DNA of 64,000 bases, from NCBI GenBank assembly GCA_023052935.1, contig CM041294.1, positions 89,152,116 to 89,216,115 on the forward strand, read 5' to 3'. Source of the stretch: Piezodorus guildinii (lineage: Eukaryota > Arthropoda > Insecta > Hemiptera > Pentatomidae). Positions 27,815 to 39,863 of this stretch are shown here, piece after piece (within the stretch, counting starts at the first letter, position 1; the number at the start of each line of letters is the position of its first letter). Made by a program: the position numbers and the translations under genes. The notes beneath the pieces were generated by a model, which had not been told where the DNA came from, made no database searches, and saw only the letters and a program-made list of their open reading frames with translations.

Positions 27815-29468
27815 ATGTCTGACGCGAATTCAGTGATGGACACAGACAATGAAACTCCGTTCAGTGAGATTAGTGAGACTGATTCGCAGTGCCTGACTAG
27901 AAGGACGCGGCAAAAACGCCATAGGAACGTTCAGCCAAATTCTGGTAGTAATTCACCGAATAAGAAAAAAAATAAAAAAAGCCAAAGCTAAGCAAAATTG
28001 CCCTCCAGAAAACCGAAGTACACCTTCAGCCAACACTCAACCAACCAAAACTGCCTCCACATCCGCACTTTCCAGCAACAACGTTGCAGCCATCAATAAT
28101 ATGTTATCAACATCCTCTACACCCCGTGAATTCAACGAACCTGAGCCACCACCCATATACGTCAATAATATTCAAAATTTCTTTAAGTTGGGCCAAGAAA
28201 TATCTGCACTCATAGGACAAACTAATTTCCAATGCTTCGCGAGATTAAAAGACGTTAAGATCAACACTACTACCAAAGAGAACTATAAAAAACTCGTCAA
28301 ATATTTAACATAGAAACACTATGAATTTCACTGTTATCAGCTAAAAGAATATAAAACCTACCGCGCTGTTTTGAGGGATCTCCACAACACCACCCCCACA
28401 GAGGCCATCAAGAAGGATATAGAAGAGTTAGGATTCAGTGTGCGACACGTTTCTTGTGTCATTCGTCCCTCAGAAAAGTTCCCTTTACCATTATTCTTCG
28501 TAGATCTGGAGCCTGCTACTAATAATCCAGAAATATTTAAAGTAAACAGGCTTGTTTACTCCTGCATAAAATTTGAAGAGCCAAGGCAGAGAGATGACAT
28601 AGTACAGTGTACAAACTATCAAAATCTTGGGCACACAAAAGGCTACAGTCATCATCCAGCCAGATGTGTCAAATGTGCTGGCCCACACGCCTCTAGCAAT
28701 TGTTTGAAGCCTCGGGACACCCCAGCAAAATGTGCGCTGTGCAGTGAAGGTCATACTGCTAGCTATAAAGGCTGCATAGTGTACAAAAATATGCTGAGAC
28801 AAAAGATCCTAAACATATCCTCTAGAACCCTACAGAAGACCTCCAGCACAACTAATGAAGCACCCGGCCCTTTAACCAGGACTACTCCGATCATCCATCG
28901 AGCTCCAGGAGGCAGCGTGTATCAACCACCACCAAGCTCCAATACCTCCACCTATTCTGCAATAACCACAAAACCTTTGCCCCGACCTCAATCGCCTCAA
29001 GACTCCACTTCACAGCCGCAGACATCCCATCCTCAACCCCCGATCTCCTCTCATCACCGTCAGACCATACATTCACAGCCTCAGAGAACTCATTCTAAAC
29101 CTCTTAACTCCCACCCTCAGTCAAAAATACCCATAAATGATCCAAAACCTGCTTCTCTGAGAGTCAAGTTACCGCCACTAATCTCTCCACAGACCAATCC
29201 CAAACATCCACCTGCATTAATCACTGCAGTTCAGGACAATCTCTCATTTGAAGCTCCATTACCTGCTGAATCTCAAAGAATAATCTTACCCACACCAAAA
29301 CAGATTAATCCTTTAATCCTAAACACCCCTTCCTACCCCAATCCTAACCAACCTCCAACTGACATAACATCTATTCTTTCATCCTTCCTTCTAGACCTCC
29401 AAAACACAATCAAACCACTCATCAATCTCCTTACAAGTCTCCTATCACAGTTCCCGATATTTCCCGAG
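27815..29468 (+). pseudogene. LINE-B ORF1, broken gag-like gene
   Basis: It starts MSDANSVMDTDNE at the ATG after the T-rich leader. A one-base shift in the A-rich run at about 27963-27983 changes frame. The protein then continues to an in-frame TAG at 28311-28313 and resumes in the same frame (KHYEFHCYQLKEYKTYRAVL). The knuckle region is degenerate: the first knuckle reads CTNY...GYSHH, losing two Cys. A long Pro/Ser/Gln-rich stretch follows, then a hydrophobic segment before ORF2. No stop separates it from ORF2: GAG-ATG stands where LINE-A has TAA-ATG. Confidence 0.85.
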
Positions 29469-31374
29469 ATGAATAAGCAGACCCTAGCTATTCTCTTATG
29501 GAATTCCAATGGTCTGATTAATCACAGAGACGAACTTGACATCTTTCTTCACGACAATAACATAGACGTTGCCCTTGTGACTGAAACACATTTCACACCT
29601 CATTCACACTTTTACATACGCGACTACATCACATACAGATCAGATCACCCTGACAAAACATCCCACGCTGGCTCTTGTATCTTTATTCACAATTCCTTAA
29701 CTCACTCCCTAATTCCTTCTACTCCAACTGACGCCATCCAATCGACTTCTCTTGCCTTATCCTGCCGTCCATTTAACATAACCATCTCAGCTGTATATTG
29801 CCCTCCTGGGATTTCCCTCTCCTCTAACCAACTCGATTCCTTATTTCAGTCCTTTGGTCCGCGCTTCATTGCTGGGGGAGATTACAACGCCAAAGATCAA
29901 CGGTGGGGGATGCCGAACATCCAACGCTCGTGGCCGGATTCTCTCCCAAGTCACCACTTCCAACAGCTATTCAGTCTTATCACCTAAAAATCCTACTTAC
30001 TGGCCTACTTCCCTGAAAAAGCGCCCTGATATTCTTGATATATTCGTCACATCCCAAATTCCCACCTTTCAATCTACAGTAACATCCTTAGACGACCTCT
30101 CCTCAGACCATAGCCCAGTTCTGCTTCTCCTGCATTCAAACCCTATTCCTAAATTCTTCCCTCCTTCATTGATCACAGGACATGTTGACTGGGACAACTT
30201 TCGCTCTCATCTAGAAAACGAACTTGACTTAAAGATTCCGCTAAAGACAGAACAACAAATTAACTCTGCTATAGAAAACCTGACAAGAACAATAGGTATT
30301 GCAATTAGTAACAACTCAACACGTCCCAAAAATAATTATTCCCGCGACATTAACTTACCGCCTCATATTCGAAAATTATTAACAGAGAAACGGCGAGCAA
30401 GGGCTAAGTGGCACAGGTCCAGATACCCATCCGACAAAACATACTATACTCACCTAACTAACAAACTCAAAACTGAAATTAGAAACTTCAAAATGCAAAC
30501 TTTTCAGGACTTCACAGAAAACCTAAGACCAAATGACAAATCTTTATGGACAACTACCAAAAATCTGCTCAAATTCAAAACCTTTAATCACCCACTCCTT
30601 ACCGAATCTTCTACCTGGTCTCGATCAGATGAAGAAAAAACTCAAATATTTGGTGAACACCTTTCCAAAATATTTAATCCACATCCTGAAATCCTTAATC
30701 CGACCCATATTGAAGCAGAACTAGCTATTCCACTCCAAATGTCCCCACCTCCTAAAACCTTTCATCCTTCTGAAATAATTAACGTTATCCATCAGTTACG
30801 TATTAAAAAAGCACCTGGTCATGATCTCATCACATCCTTTATCCTTAAACAGCTACCTCGAAAGGCTATCCTCTACCTCACTTATATCTTTAATGCCACC
30901 CTCCGAACCACCTATTTTCCTGAACCTTGGAAAATGTCAATAATCAAAATGATCCCAAAACCTCAAAAGCCTCCTGAACATCCATCCTCATACCGTCCGA
31001 TCTCCCTTTTACCTATCATGGGCAAGATTCTAGAAAAACTCATTTTAAAGCGCCTTTACCCGATCCTAGAAATGCATCACGTAATTCCTGACCACCAGTT
31101 TGGATTTCGGACATCCCACTCTACAATTCAGCAATGCCACCGTGTGGTGGATGTTATATCCTCCACATTGGAGCGAGGAATGTTTTGCACGGGTGCTTTT
31201 CTCGACGTGGGACAAGCGTTCGACCGAGTCTGGCACCCAGGACTCCTTTATAAACTCCGTCAATTCCTTCCCGCAACATACTGTGGTAACCATGGTCAAT
31301 AGTTATGTGGTAACTGCGAGCTATCGGGAAAGTCCCAAGTAACAAAAACACACACTGTTACAGCAAGTAAAAAT

Positions 31375-32076
31375 ATGGAGGAAAATATTTTAGCCATATT
31401 AGGGGAGGTGAGTAGATTAAATGATGATATGAAGGAGATAAAAGAAAATATGAGTAAACAAGCTGATATGAGCTTTGAAAACCACGATAGACTAAAAAAG
31501 ATGGAGGAAAGAACCATAAAACAAGACGAACTAATTGAAAAATTATTAAACGAAAATAATTGCCTAAAAAATCAATTAAAAATCATGGAGGTCAGACTTA
31601 ACCATGCTGAGCAATCCCAACTCTCCCACTCTATAGAAATCAGAGGGATCCCAGTAAAATCTGGAGAGTCTCCCGAGGGAGTCGTTTGCTCTATCGGAGC
31701 CGCTCTGGGCGTACGAATCTCGGCCGAGGACCTGGATAAGGTGGAGAGAAAAAGGACGAGAGGAGAGGATCCCCGACCACCGGCGATAGTCGCGCGCTTC
31801 GTTCGCCAGACAGTCCGGGACGAGGTGATTCGCCTTCGAAAAGTTAAAAGGGACTTCACCACTAGGCATCTTGGCTGGGACAACGACGACCGGATCTACA
31901 TCGCGGAGGAGATGTCTGCTTCGAATCGGCACCTATACTGGTTGGCGAGGCAGAAGAAGGCCGCTGCCAGGATAAAATACGTGTGGTTTGCCGGAGGACG
32001 TGTGCGTTGTAGACGAGATGACGGACAGCCAGCAATCATCATCAACAAAGCCGAGGACTTGGACATATTTCAATGA
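31375..32076 (+). CDS. CR1-like ORF1, coiled-coil nucleic-acid-binding protein
   Basis: 233 aa, complete. Residues 1-80 form heptad-rich coiled coil (LGEVSRLNDDMKEIKENM, then KLLNENNCLKNQLKIMEVRL). Residues ~88-150 (IEIRGIPV...VERKRT...) resemble the RRM-like part of LINE ORF1 proteins. Residues ~170-232 (IYIAEEMSASNRHLYWLARQ, then VWFAGGRVRCRRDDG) resemble the baculovirus-FP-like C-terminal domain found in many arthropod LINE ORF1 proteins. It likely coats element RNA. GC content rises in the second half. The start is the first ATG after a 93-base leader. Confidence 0.82.
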   Translation: MEENILAILGEVSRLNDDMKEIKENMSKQADMSFENHDRLKKMEERTIKQDELIEKLLNENNCLKNQLKIMEVRLNHAEQSQLSHSIEIRGIPVKSGESPEGVVCSIGAALGVRISAEDLDKVERKRTRGEDPRPPAIVARFVRQTVRDEVIRLRKVKRDFTTRHLGWDNDDRIYIAEEMSASNRHLYWLARQKKAAARIKYVWFAGGRVRCRRDDGQPAIIINKAEDLDIFQ

Positions 32077-32428
32077 AATAAACTCACCGTTCCCATTAAT
32101 ACTGTAATTTTTTTTTTCTTCTTATTTTTTAAAATAATGTTTTTTTTCTTTTTTCTTATTAAAAAAAACTTTTCTTTTCTTTTTCATATTAAGATAAATT
32201 CTTTTTGTTTAGAGGCCTTTTTTTTCTTTCATTTTTCAAGACAATTTTATTTTATAGCTACTCCGATAGTGAATATTTTATTTTTTTCTGAATTTATTTT
32301 TATTATTGTATTCATAATTTCTGAATATCCAGAAATAAGCATATTATTACCTATTTTATATTATTATTGTTACTATTGTTCCTTTTCTTCCCAAACCTTA
32401 AATAATACAAACCCTTTTCTTTCCATAA

Positions 32429-35236
32429 ATGTCTAATATACTATTATCCTGCCATGTTAACTCCCAATCCCTTCAGGCGCACTATGACGAATTTCTCGAC
32501 TATTTCCTTCACAATTTCTACCATATTATTGCTGTTTCTGAAACTTGGTTAAAACCTTTTATCCCTACGTCCTCTGTATCCATTCCTAATTATACCCTCA
32601 TTCGTCATTATCGAGAGGGCAGAACTGGAGGAGGGGTCTGTGCTTTCGTTCATGATAGTTTGAGAGTCAAAACCCTCCTAAAATCTCCCTCTCCTAACAC
32701 TCCTCATATCGAATATCTATTCCTAGAAATTTTTCAAGATACCTTTACTCTCCTATTCATCGTCATATATCGTCCTCCTCAAATCCGATATGATTCCACC
32801 TTCGAATCCTCCCTATTTACCTATATACCAAAGTACAACCATGTTATAATAACCGGTGATCTCAATACCAATCTTATCTCCGATTCACCAGATAAATCAT
32901 ATCTGACAAACCTCTTTCATTCCCTAAACCTTTTTATTGTTCCTTTTCAACCCACTCATCACACGCAATTTTCCAGCACATGGCTTGATCTCTTTATCAT
33001 TGATTCCTCTCATAAATTAGCATCCTCATCTCAGCTTCCTTTGCCTTTTCTTTCGCATCACGATCTCATCAATATCTCCTATAATATTCCAACTCCACAA
33101 ATAATCCCTAAGAAAGCCACTTGGCGCGATCTAGACTCCTTAACAGCAGAAAAGATAAATCCATACCTTGATCCTTTATCCCAATCCTTGGAACCTATTT
33201 ATTCCTTAACATCCATTGATGAAATGGTGGAATGCCTATCCTCAAATCTATTTACTTTCCTTGACAATCATGCTCCGCTCAAGACTTCCACCATCAAGCG
33301 CCTCCCAGCACCGTGGATTAATCAAGAGATAAGAGATTTGATGAGGCAAAGAGATGCTGCCAGAAGAAAGTTTAAACGCACAAAAATTAGTAATGATTAC
33401 TCCACCTTCAAATCCCTCAGAAACCTCACCCAATCTTCCATACGCCGTGCTAAAGCTAAGTTTTTCCATGATTCCCTTTCACAAGCTCCTGATTCCAAAT
33501 CCAAATGGAAAATCCTTAAAAAATTATCCGTGATAAATTCAAAATCCAATTCCATCCATCCCGTAACTCCCGACGAACTGAATAAGCATTTTGCTGATCC
33601 TCTTCTTATGCCTTACCCGACCCAAATCTGCTTTCCTCAACGCACCTTTGATTCAGAAAACTTCTATTTCCAAAACATCTCACCCGACGACCTCCTATAC
33701 TCTATCCTTAAATCCAAAACCAATGATTACGGCCCTGATCAAATCCCAGTGAAAATTATAAAACTGTGCCTCCCAGCCATCTTTCCCGCTCTCCTACATA
33801 TCTATAACTTCTCTCTCCAACGCTCCGTGTTTCCAATAGCCTGGAAAAAGGTTATAGTTCGTCCTTTGAATAAAGTTCCTAACCCCTCCTCAGCATCGGA
33901 CTTCAGACCTATATCGATCCTATCCAACCTCTCAAAACCGCTTGAAAGAATAGTCCACTCCCAATTCTATAACTTCCTTGAACAAAAATCTCTACTTGTT
34001 CCCTTCCAGTCTGGCTTTAGATCCCAATATTCCACACAATCAGCTCTCCTAAAAATTACCCAAGACCTTCAATCCTCCATAGACAAAAAGAAAATATCAA
34101 TCCTAGTTCTCTTTGACTTCTCCAAAGCCTTTGATATGGTAAATCATGAAATCCTTCTTTCCAAACTCCGAAACCTCTCAGTATCTGATAGTGTCTTAAA
34201 CTGGTTCCTCTCCTTTCTATCTGCCCGAACTCAAACTGTGATAATCCCAAATAAACCTCCTTCCTCACCGATCCAGTTAACACATGGAGTTCCTCAGGGA
34301 TCATCACTTTCACCTATCCTTTTCTCGATCTATGTTAATGACCTACCCAATTCCATACATCACTCTAAATACCACCTATATGCCGATGATCTCTAAATCT
34401 ACCTTTCCTTCCATCCCACCGAAATGCCTGAGATGGTCCAAAAATTACAAGAAGACATCGACAGCATCAATTTATGGGCCATCAATAATGGTTTAAAGCT
34501 TAATATCGATAAAACCAAAGCCATCCTCATTGGTTCCAAACATCTCCTCAACTCCCTCACCTGTCACCCTTTACTCTACCTCAACCATAGACCCATTATC
34601 TTCCACACGTCCGTTAGAAACCTAGGTGTATTCCTCGACCAAAACCTTTCCTGGAATAATCACATTTCCCAAATTTCTAGAAAATCCATAGCCATCCTTA
34701 AACAGTTCCTCCGATTACGCAAACTTATACCCCTCAAAACCCGCCAACTCCTAGTATCCTCTCTTATCTTCCCCCACTTCGATTATGGCTGCCTAGTGTT
34801 TGGAGGACTGTCTGAGACGCTTGAGATGAGGCTGAAGAGACTGATGAACTGTTTCATTAGATTCATCTTCGGAATTCCCAGGCGCTCTCATGTCTCCACC
34901 TGGTATGCAGAGTTGAAGTGGCTTTACCCAAAATTCCGACGGCAATACTTCTTAGGAACTTACCTTTACCAATCCTTTAGAACCAAAAAACCCATTTATA
35001 TCTACAATATGTTCACCCCCCTATCCTCTGTCCACTCTATCAACACAAGATCCCAGCCCTCGAACTTGCTCATTCCATCCCACAGAACTGCTTCCTTTAA
35101 GAGATCCTTTGTCATGCGTGCATCTTCATTTTGGAATTCCTTACCCATGTCGATTCGTACATGCCAATCCTTAGCCTCCTTCAAACATCACCTATTTATC
35201 CATCTCCTCGAACATCAATCTTCCGTGCCTTTATAA
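32429..35236 (+). pseudogene. CR1-like ORF2, endonuclease-RT with one premature stop
   Basis: The frame is open from MSNILLSCHVNSQSL to 34393 and again after a TAA at 34394-34396, in the same frame, to 35236 (about 935 codons in all). Endonuclease: HVNSQSL, SETWL, GGGVCAFV, and a GDLNTN motif; the final block reads LSHHDLI. RT: DFRPISIL, the FQSGFR block, FDFSKAFDMV (motif A), GVPQGSSLSP (motif B), YADD (motif C). The stop falls right after YADDL. C-terminal blocks LGVFLDQNLSW and RRSHVSTWYAELKWL fit CR1-group LINEs. One codon apart, the gene looks intact, so the element is young. Confidence 0.88.
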
Positions 35237-35529
35237 ACTTAATCGTTTGGCCTCTTTATTTTTATCTTAATTTTCACTATATTTTGTTTTAATATCTGTA
35301 TTTCTTTTAAGTAATATGACCTTGTATATGTATATATATATGTGTTTGTGTTTGTGAATGTATGTATAAATATGTAGGTATATAAATGAATGTTGTGTGT
35401 GTATATATGTGTGTATGTCTGTGTGTGTGCATGCATGTATATACCATATGCTATGTAATTTGATACCTTGTTGTTAAAATTTATATAGCCAGAATTTAAA
35501 TATTTTATTGTACATTTATATTATTCTTA

Positions 35530-35597
35530 GGGGACTAGATGTCCCAGAATAAAATTTCTTTTCATTTCATTTCATTTCATTTCATTTCATTTCATTT
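35530..35597 (+). repeat. CR1-like 3' terminus: hairpin plus TTTCA tandem tail
   Basis: GGGACTAGATGTCCC (five-base-pair stem) is followed by AGAATAAAATTTC and about seven TTTCA units. A similar hairpin-then-short-repeat end occurs at 43490-43552 and, on the minus strand, around 55968-55993. Confidence 0.85.
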
Positions 35598-36617
35598 ACT
35601 TCCTCATAATCCGTTCCTACCTCACTAATAGAACCTTTCAAGTAAATCACAACCTTTCCTACTCTTCCATAATTTCTCAGTCTGCAGGTGTACCTCAGAG
35701 TAGTATCTTAGGTCCCATCCTTTATACGGTATATACAGCTGATATCCCACTCCATCCTAGCACTGTCCTCACAACTTACGCGGATGACACTTGTGTGTTA
35801 TCCGTCCATAACGATCCAACCGCTGCATCCCAAATCCTTCAGTCCCACATCACAGCCATTGAGGAATGGTGTCGGAACTGGAGGATTAAAATAAATCCTA
35901 AAAAATCCCACCAAATTACCTTTACCCTTCGTCGAAAACCGATGACCTCCTGCCCTACCGTATCCTTTAATAATACGCCACTCATACCTGTTGAACAAAT
36001 CCGATACCTACTAGGACTCCATCTTGACAAACGTCTTACATGGAACCCTCACACGAGACTAAAACGACAGGAAACTGCCAGTAGATACCGATTACTACAA
36101 CACTTACTAGACAAACGTTCAAAACTTCCAATTCACTACAAAAAGCTCATTTATATCACTGTCATCAGACCAATCTGGACATATGGAATCGAGCTTTGGG
36201 GCTCTACTAAGACATCTAATTTCTCCCGCATCCAATCCTTACAATCCAAAATCCTTCGCAAAATCCTAAATGCTCCTTATTTCGTCACAAATAAAATCAA
36301 CCTTAACGACCTTAATATCCCATTTGTGGCAGACCTTTCTCGAACCAGATATACCACTTTTAATTCCAAACTCCCAACTCATATAAACCCTCTTGTCCGC
36401 AACCTATCAACCTCGCATATTCCTGACAACCCTCCGAGGCGATTGAAAAGAAGATGGCCTCGGGATCTACTTACTTAAATAAACATCGAAGTACTACCGC
36501 TGGGTAGTTTCTTCACAAGCCTTATACGCCTTTTATTATAATTCATCACTTTTACTTATTGTATTTATGTAATATACAGTTGTAAAATTCAATAAAATAT
36601 AATTAAAAAAAAAAAAA

Positions 36618-37185
36618 AATCTATTGTATTATTATCTACGACAACAGTTTTTTTATCGGATTTTCATCGCTCACTGGTAAGTTTTACCTTAGTATGTATA
36701 GGATAATATTTTTTCTAAAACCATTAGTATTCCACCGTTATATAATACTTGTATATTACTGTTCTTCAGTTAAAAGAATACAAATTGCATTAAAAAATGT
36801 TTATGCAGTTTTCTCCTTTAGTTATATATCGAATTCTTCAACGTATGAATTTACCTGTTTTTTATGCTAATCAGATGATGTGGTTGTTTTTATAGAATCT
36901 ACAAAACTAAAGGTACTTTAGAGGAAGAAAATTTGAAATATTGGCATTTAAGCCCTGTCAGACTATTTCAATCAGAATGAAATTTCAGTTTCATAGGGCT
37001 TTTAGTTTTTGTGCTGGACTTACCAAACACACATACGGACACACTGACCTTTTTGTGGGACTTGGTCATTTGGACTCAAAGGACTCTAAAACGTGTACAT
37101 CCGTTGAAAACTAGATTTTCAAAAATTTTCACTATCGCAATACTTTCCCTTACTATATATTCTATATATAGGTAAGTGAAAGTAA
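36618..37185 (+). mobile_element. E1 repeat, right part (split by LINE-B)
   Basis: It resumes with the target-duplication copy AATCTATTGTA, then ATTATTATCTACGACAACAG, and ends ATATATAGGTAAGTGAAAGTAA. An internal deletion joins CAATCAGAATGAAATTTCAG directly to the right-end block. Bases 37186-38322 contain T and A runs (about 37797-37828) but no identifiable element or gene. Confidence 0.85.
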
Positions 37186-38322
37186 TACATCATAGTAATC
37201 ATGCATATTTAAATCTTCAATGTCATTTATTTTATGTATATAAGACTTATAACATTGATATTTATTCGCCGTGATTTTAGCAGTTTGTATTAATTCTGAA
37301 CAAATAAATTATTTTTATGATATCTGTAGGTAATAGAAGGATTTGTTCTACTAACAATATTGAAGGATATAATGACCGTATTACTTGCTAATACACAGAG
37401 CTATAAACAACTGTGATGTTGGTGGATACAAAGGGGGAGCCTATGGTGTAGGAAGAGAGCAAGGGTATAGTATAGTATGGTGGTGGTTATGGTGTGGGGA
37501 TGGTAGGTATACTATGGTCTGGGTTATAGCCCCGCCACAATGAGAGGGCCATTCTCTCCTCTCATCCTGTCTTTACAGCCCTTCCATCCTTTTATTATAT
37601 TTTACCAAGTCCTCCAATATTCAATCAATAGCAATTTGGCTTTTATTTTCCTAAAGTATGCTACCGTAAACCAGTTATGGATTTTTTTTTTCTTATTGTC
37701 CTTTTACACATTTATATATCTACTTTATTTTTCCATATGTAAAGCAAACAAAACGAAAAATAAAAACAGCAAAGCAGGTTCAGTATTGCTTGCTTGTTTT
37801 TTTTTATTAATTTTTTTTTTTTTTTTTTTACGTACCTTTTTATTTATTCAGGAACATCTCCCTTTAGTAATAATACAAAATTCAACAGTGCCTCAGAATA
37901 ATTGAATAAAAATAAGATTATAACAATACAAAATCAAAAGATGATAACAAAACAAAATCAAAATATTGCTTCAAAAACTAATGAATGTAAGAAGATTATA
38001 ATAAAAATAAATAATAAGTAAAAATAAATATTTATTATTATTATCTACATAGCATGCATGACTAAAAAAGAAAATACGATGTTTATTTATTTTTTTTACT
38101 TTCAAATACTTCTTCAACTTCTTCCTATTTTTAAAAATATCAAGGAAACTAGATAAGTCTGTATTCTTAGGAAATTAAACGGACAGAAAATAATTGAAAA
38201 GACAGAATTTTAAAGTCGGAAGAGTATTAGAGGAGGAAATAAAAATGTTACCAATAGTTATTGATTAGAGAGAAACTGGAATTTTAGAATATACAGTGGA
38301 TAGTAATAAGTAAATAAAAATA

Positions 38323-39204
38323 TCTGGTGCGCGCAACACACTACTTTCACTTACTTCCGTTATTTATTTCAATTTAAGAATTTTTAAACAAATTTAGAAA
38401 CGAAGAAAATGTTAAAGAATTATTTACATTGGATTTTCAAAGAAATACATTGTGTTTCATTAAATAATCTTTTATATTATTATCTACGATAATCAGTTTG
38501 TTTTATCAGCTTTTCATCACTCTCTGTTAACTTTTACGCTAGTGTGTTAAAGATAGTATTTTTTATAAATTCTTTAGCATTCCAACGGTATATTACACTT
38601 GCATATTACTGTTCTTAAGTTGAAAAATATAAAATTGAATTAAAAAAAAAATTCTAATTAATTTCTTTAAGTGGATATTGAATCCGTTCAACTTATATAT
38701 TTATCTGTCTTTTAGGGATGCTAATCAGACAGATGATATGGTCAACTTCATAAAAACTACAAAATTAAAGGTACTTTAAAAGGAGACATTTTGGCATTTA
38801 ATGGCATTTCATTTAGCATCAGAATGAAACATACATCATATTAAAGCCCGTCCAATTTTACACCGATATAGCGAGTTTAATTAAAATCGTTAAAGCCATT
38901 TTTGTGAAAATCGTAAAAGGTGCAAATCCATGGTATAAAGTTACTCTTCTGGTAAGCTGATTTTGATGAAAAAGTTGCTGTAACATCCCGGGCTTATAGT
39001 TGTCTTAAATATGAAATTTCAGTTTCATAAGGCCTTTTCGTTTTCGCGCTGGACTTACCACAGACACACAGACCTTTTTTCGGGACTTGGTCATTTGGAC
39101 TCGTGGGGCCCTAAAACGTGTATTTCTGTTGAAAACTGGAATCCGAAAATATTCACGATCGCAATACTTTCCCTTACTTATGTTTCATATGTGGGTAAGT
39201 AAAA
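38323..39204 (+). mobile_element. E1 repeat, complete copy
   Basis: It starts TCTGGTGCGCGCAACACAC, then ACTTTCACTTAC, and ends GGGTAAGTAAAAAC. It is one of two uninterrupted copies. The distance between the inverted end motifs is about 861 bp, the same as in the copy at 57.5 kb. No ORF of any length or conservation is present, so it is non-autonomous. Bases 39205-39540 show nothing recognisable. Confidence 0.85.
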
Positions 39205-39539
39205 ACAAAATAATATAATTAACAAAAAGACATAAGAAATCAAATTAAATATAAATAAATATATAATCTATATGTATAACAAAAAATTAGAACAATCAGT
39301 AAATCAACTAACTGACGTAGACAATTTAAACAAGTTCTATGCAAGCACTATAGATAGAATAAATATATAAGCCTTTTAACATCCCCACCCCAAGTTAGTC
39401 GTGCATAGAACACCTACAGAACGGCCGATGAAATGTTGAGTGATTGAATATAAATATTTTTTTTTTCACGCGTTTAATACGGGATATTAAAAAAGAACCT
39501 CGCCTAATTGAGGAGGAGGTGCATTGCTAAATTAAATAC

Positions 39540-39863
39540 AAGCTTACAAAGGCAGTCAGGCTTTTTGGGTATTTTGAAGGAGTACTTTACTATGATTTTA
39601 TGCCAGATGGGTGTTCTGTTGATTCAGAACACTTGCAACAAATATAGATTTGTAAAGGTGATACCCGACTTTGGAGAATCGGAAGAAAGTTTTATCCTAG
39701 CAAGATCACGCCCCAGCCACACACCTATCGACCTAGGAAGCAGAATCTTGCTGAGAAGGATGCCATCGAACTTCTACTGCACCCAACATATAGCTCTGAT
39801 CTTGCACTATCAGATTCTTACCTCTTCAGAACTATAGCTTACTACCTTAAGTAGATAAGTTTT
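39540..39863 (+). pseudogene. mariner-type transposase relic
   Basis: In one frame I read GYFEGVLYYDFMPDGCSVDS then EHLQQI. After a stop and shift comes ELLLHPTYSSDLALSDSYLF followed by RTIAYYLK. These match the second-Asp region and the HPPYSPDL-SDYHLF block near the third catalytic Asp of mariner transposases. Several stops and frameshifts and the missing N-terminal DNA-binding part make it a relic. No terminal repeats were found. Bases 39864-41170 hold only weak tRNA-like (about 40073-40140) and unassignable sequence. Confidence 0.7.

Larger units (their letters stand above)
31282..35597 (+). mobile_element. CR1-like LINE, nearly full-length, nested in LINE-B
   Basis: 4.3 kb: a short 5' UTR (TGTGGTAACCATGG...), ORF1 (31375-32076), a T-rich spacer, ORF2 (32429-35236, one stop), and a 3' UTR. 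The end is a perfect hairpin GGGACTAGATGTCCC, AATAAA and a (TTTCA)n tail. The target is LINE-B RT (GCAACATAC/TTCCTC). At most 3-4 bases (TAC/ACT) could be duplicated, unlike the LINE-A and LINE-B insertions. Confidence 0.88.
29469..36478 (+). pseudogene. LINE-B ORF2, endonuclease-RT, interrupted
   Basis: Endonuclease motifs WNSNG, VTETHF, GGDYNAKD and SDHSP are visible, but a frameshift at about 29905 separates the GDYNAK block from the rest. RT continues (SYRPISLL, HQFGFR, LDVGQAFDRVW) until about 31281, where the CR1-like LINE cuts it inside the LPATY|FLIIRS segment. It resumes at about 35598: GVPQSSILGP, YADD, and LGLHLDKRLTW with one extra Leu codon. It ends RRWPRDLLT. The Gly-to-Ser change in motif B (PQSS) is another lesion. 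Confidence 0.88.
27200..36617 (+). mobile_element. LINE-B, full-length but inactive, with nested CR1-like LINE
   Basis: A Jockey-clade relative of LINE-A. It has a 5' UTR of about 615 bp, ORF1, ORF2, a short 3' UTR and an A tail at 36605-36617, flanked by an 11-bp target duplication (AATCTATTGTA). Defects include an ORF1 frameshift, an in-frame TAG, an ORF2 frameshift and the CR1-like insertion at 31282-35597. Without that insertion it would be about 5.1 kb. Five-prime-truncated relatives lie at 42.1, 43.7, 47.1, 48.6, 58.4 and 59.4 kb. Confidence 0.9.

Noticed and set aside
39508..39837. An intact 109-aa gene
   Set aside because: That frame is out of register with the mariner similarity, which lies in other frames broken by stops.
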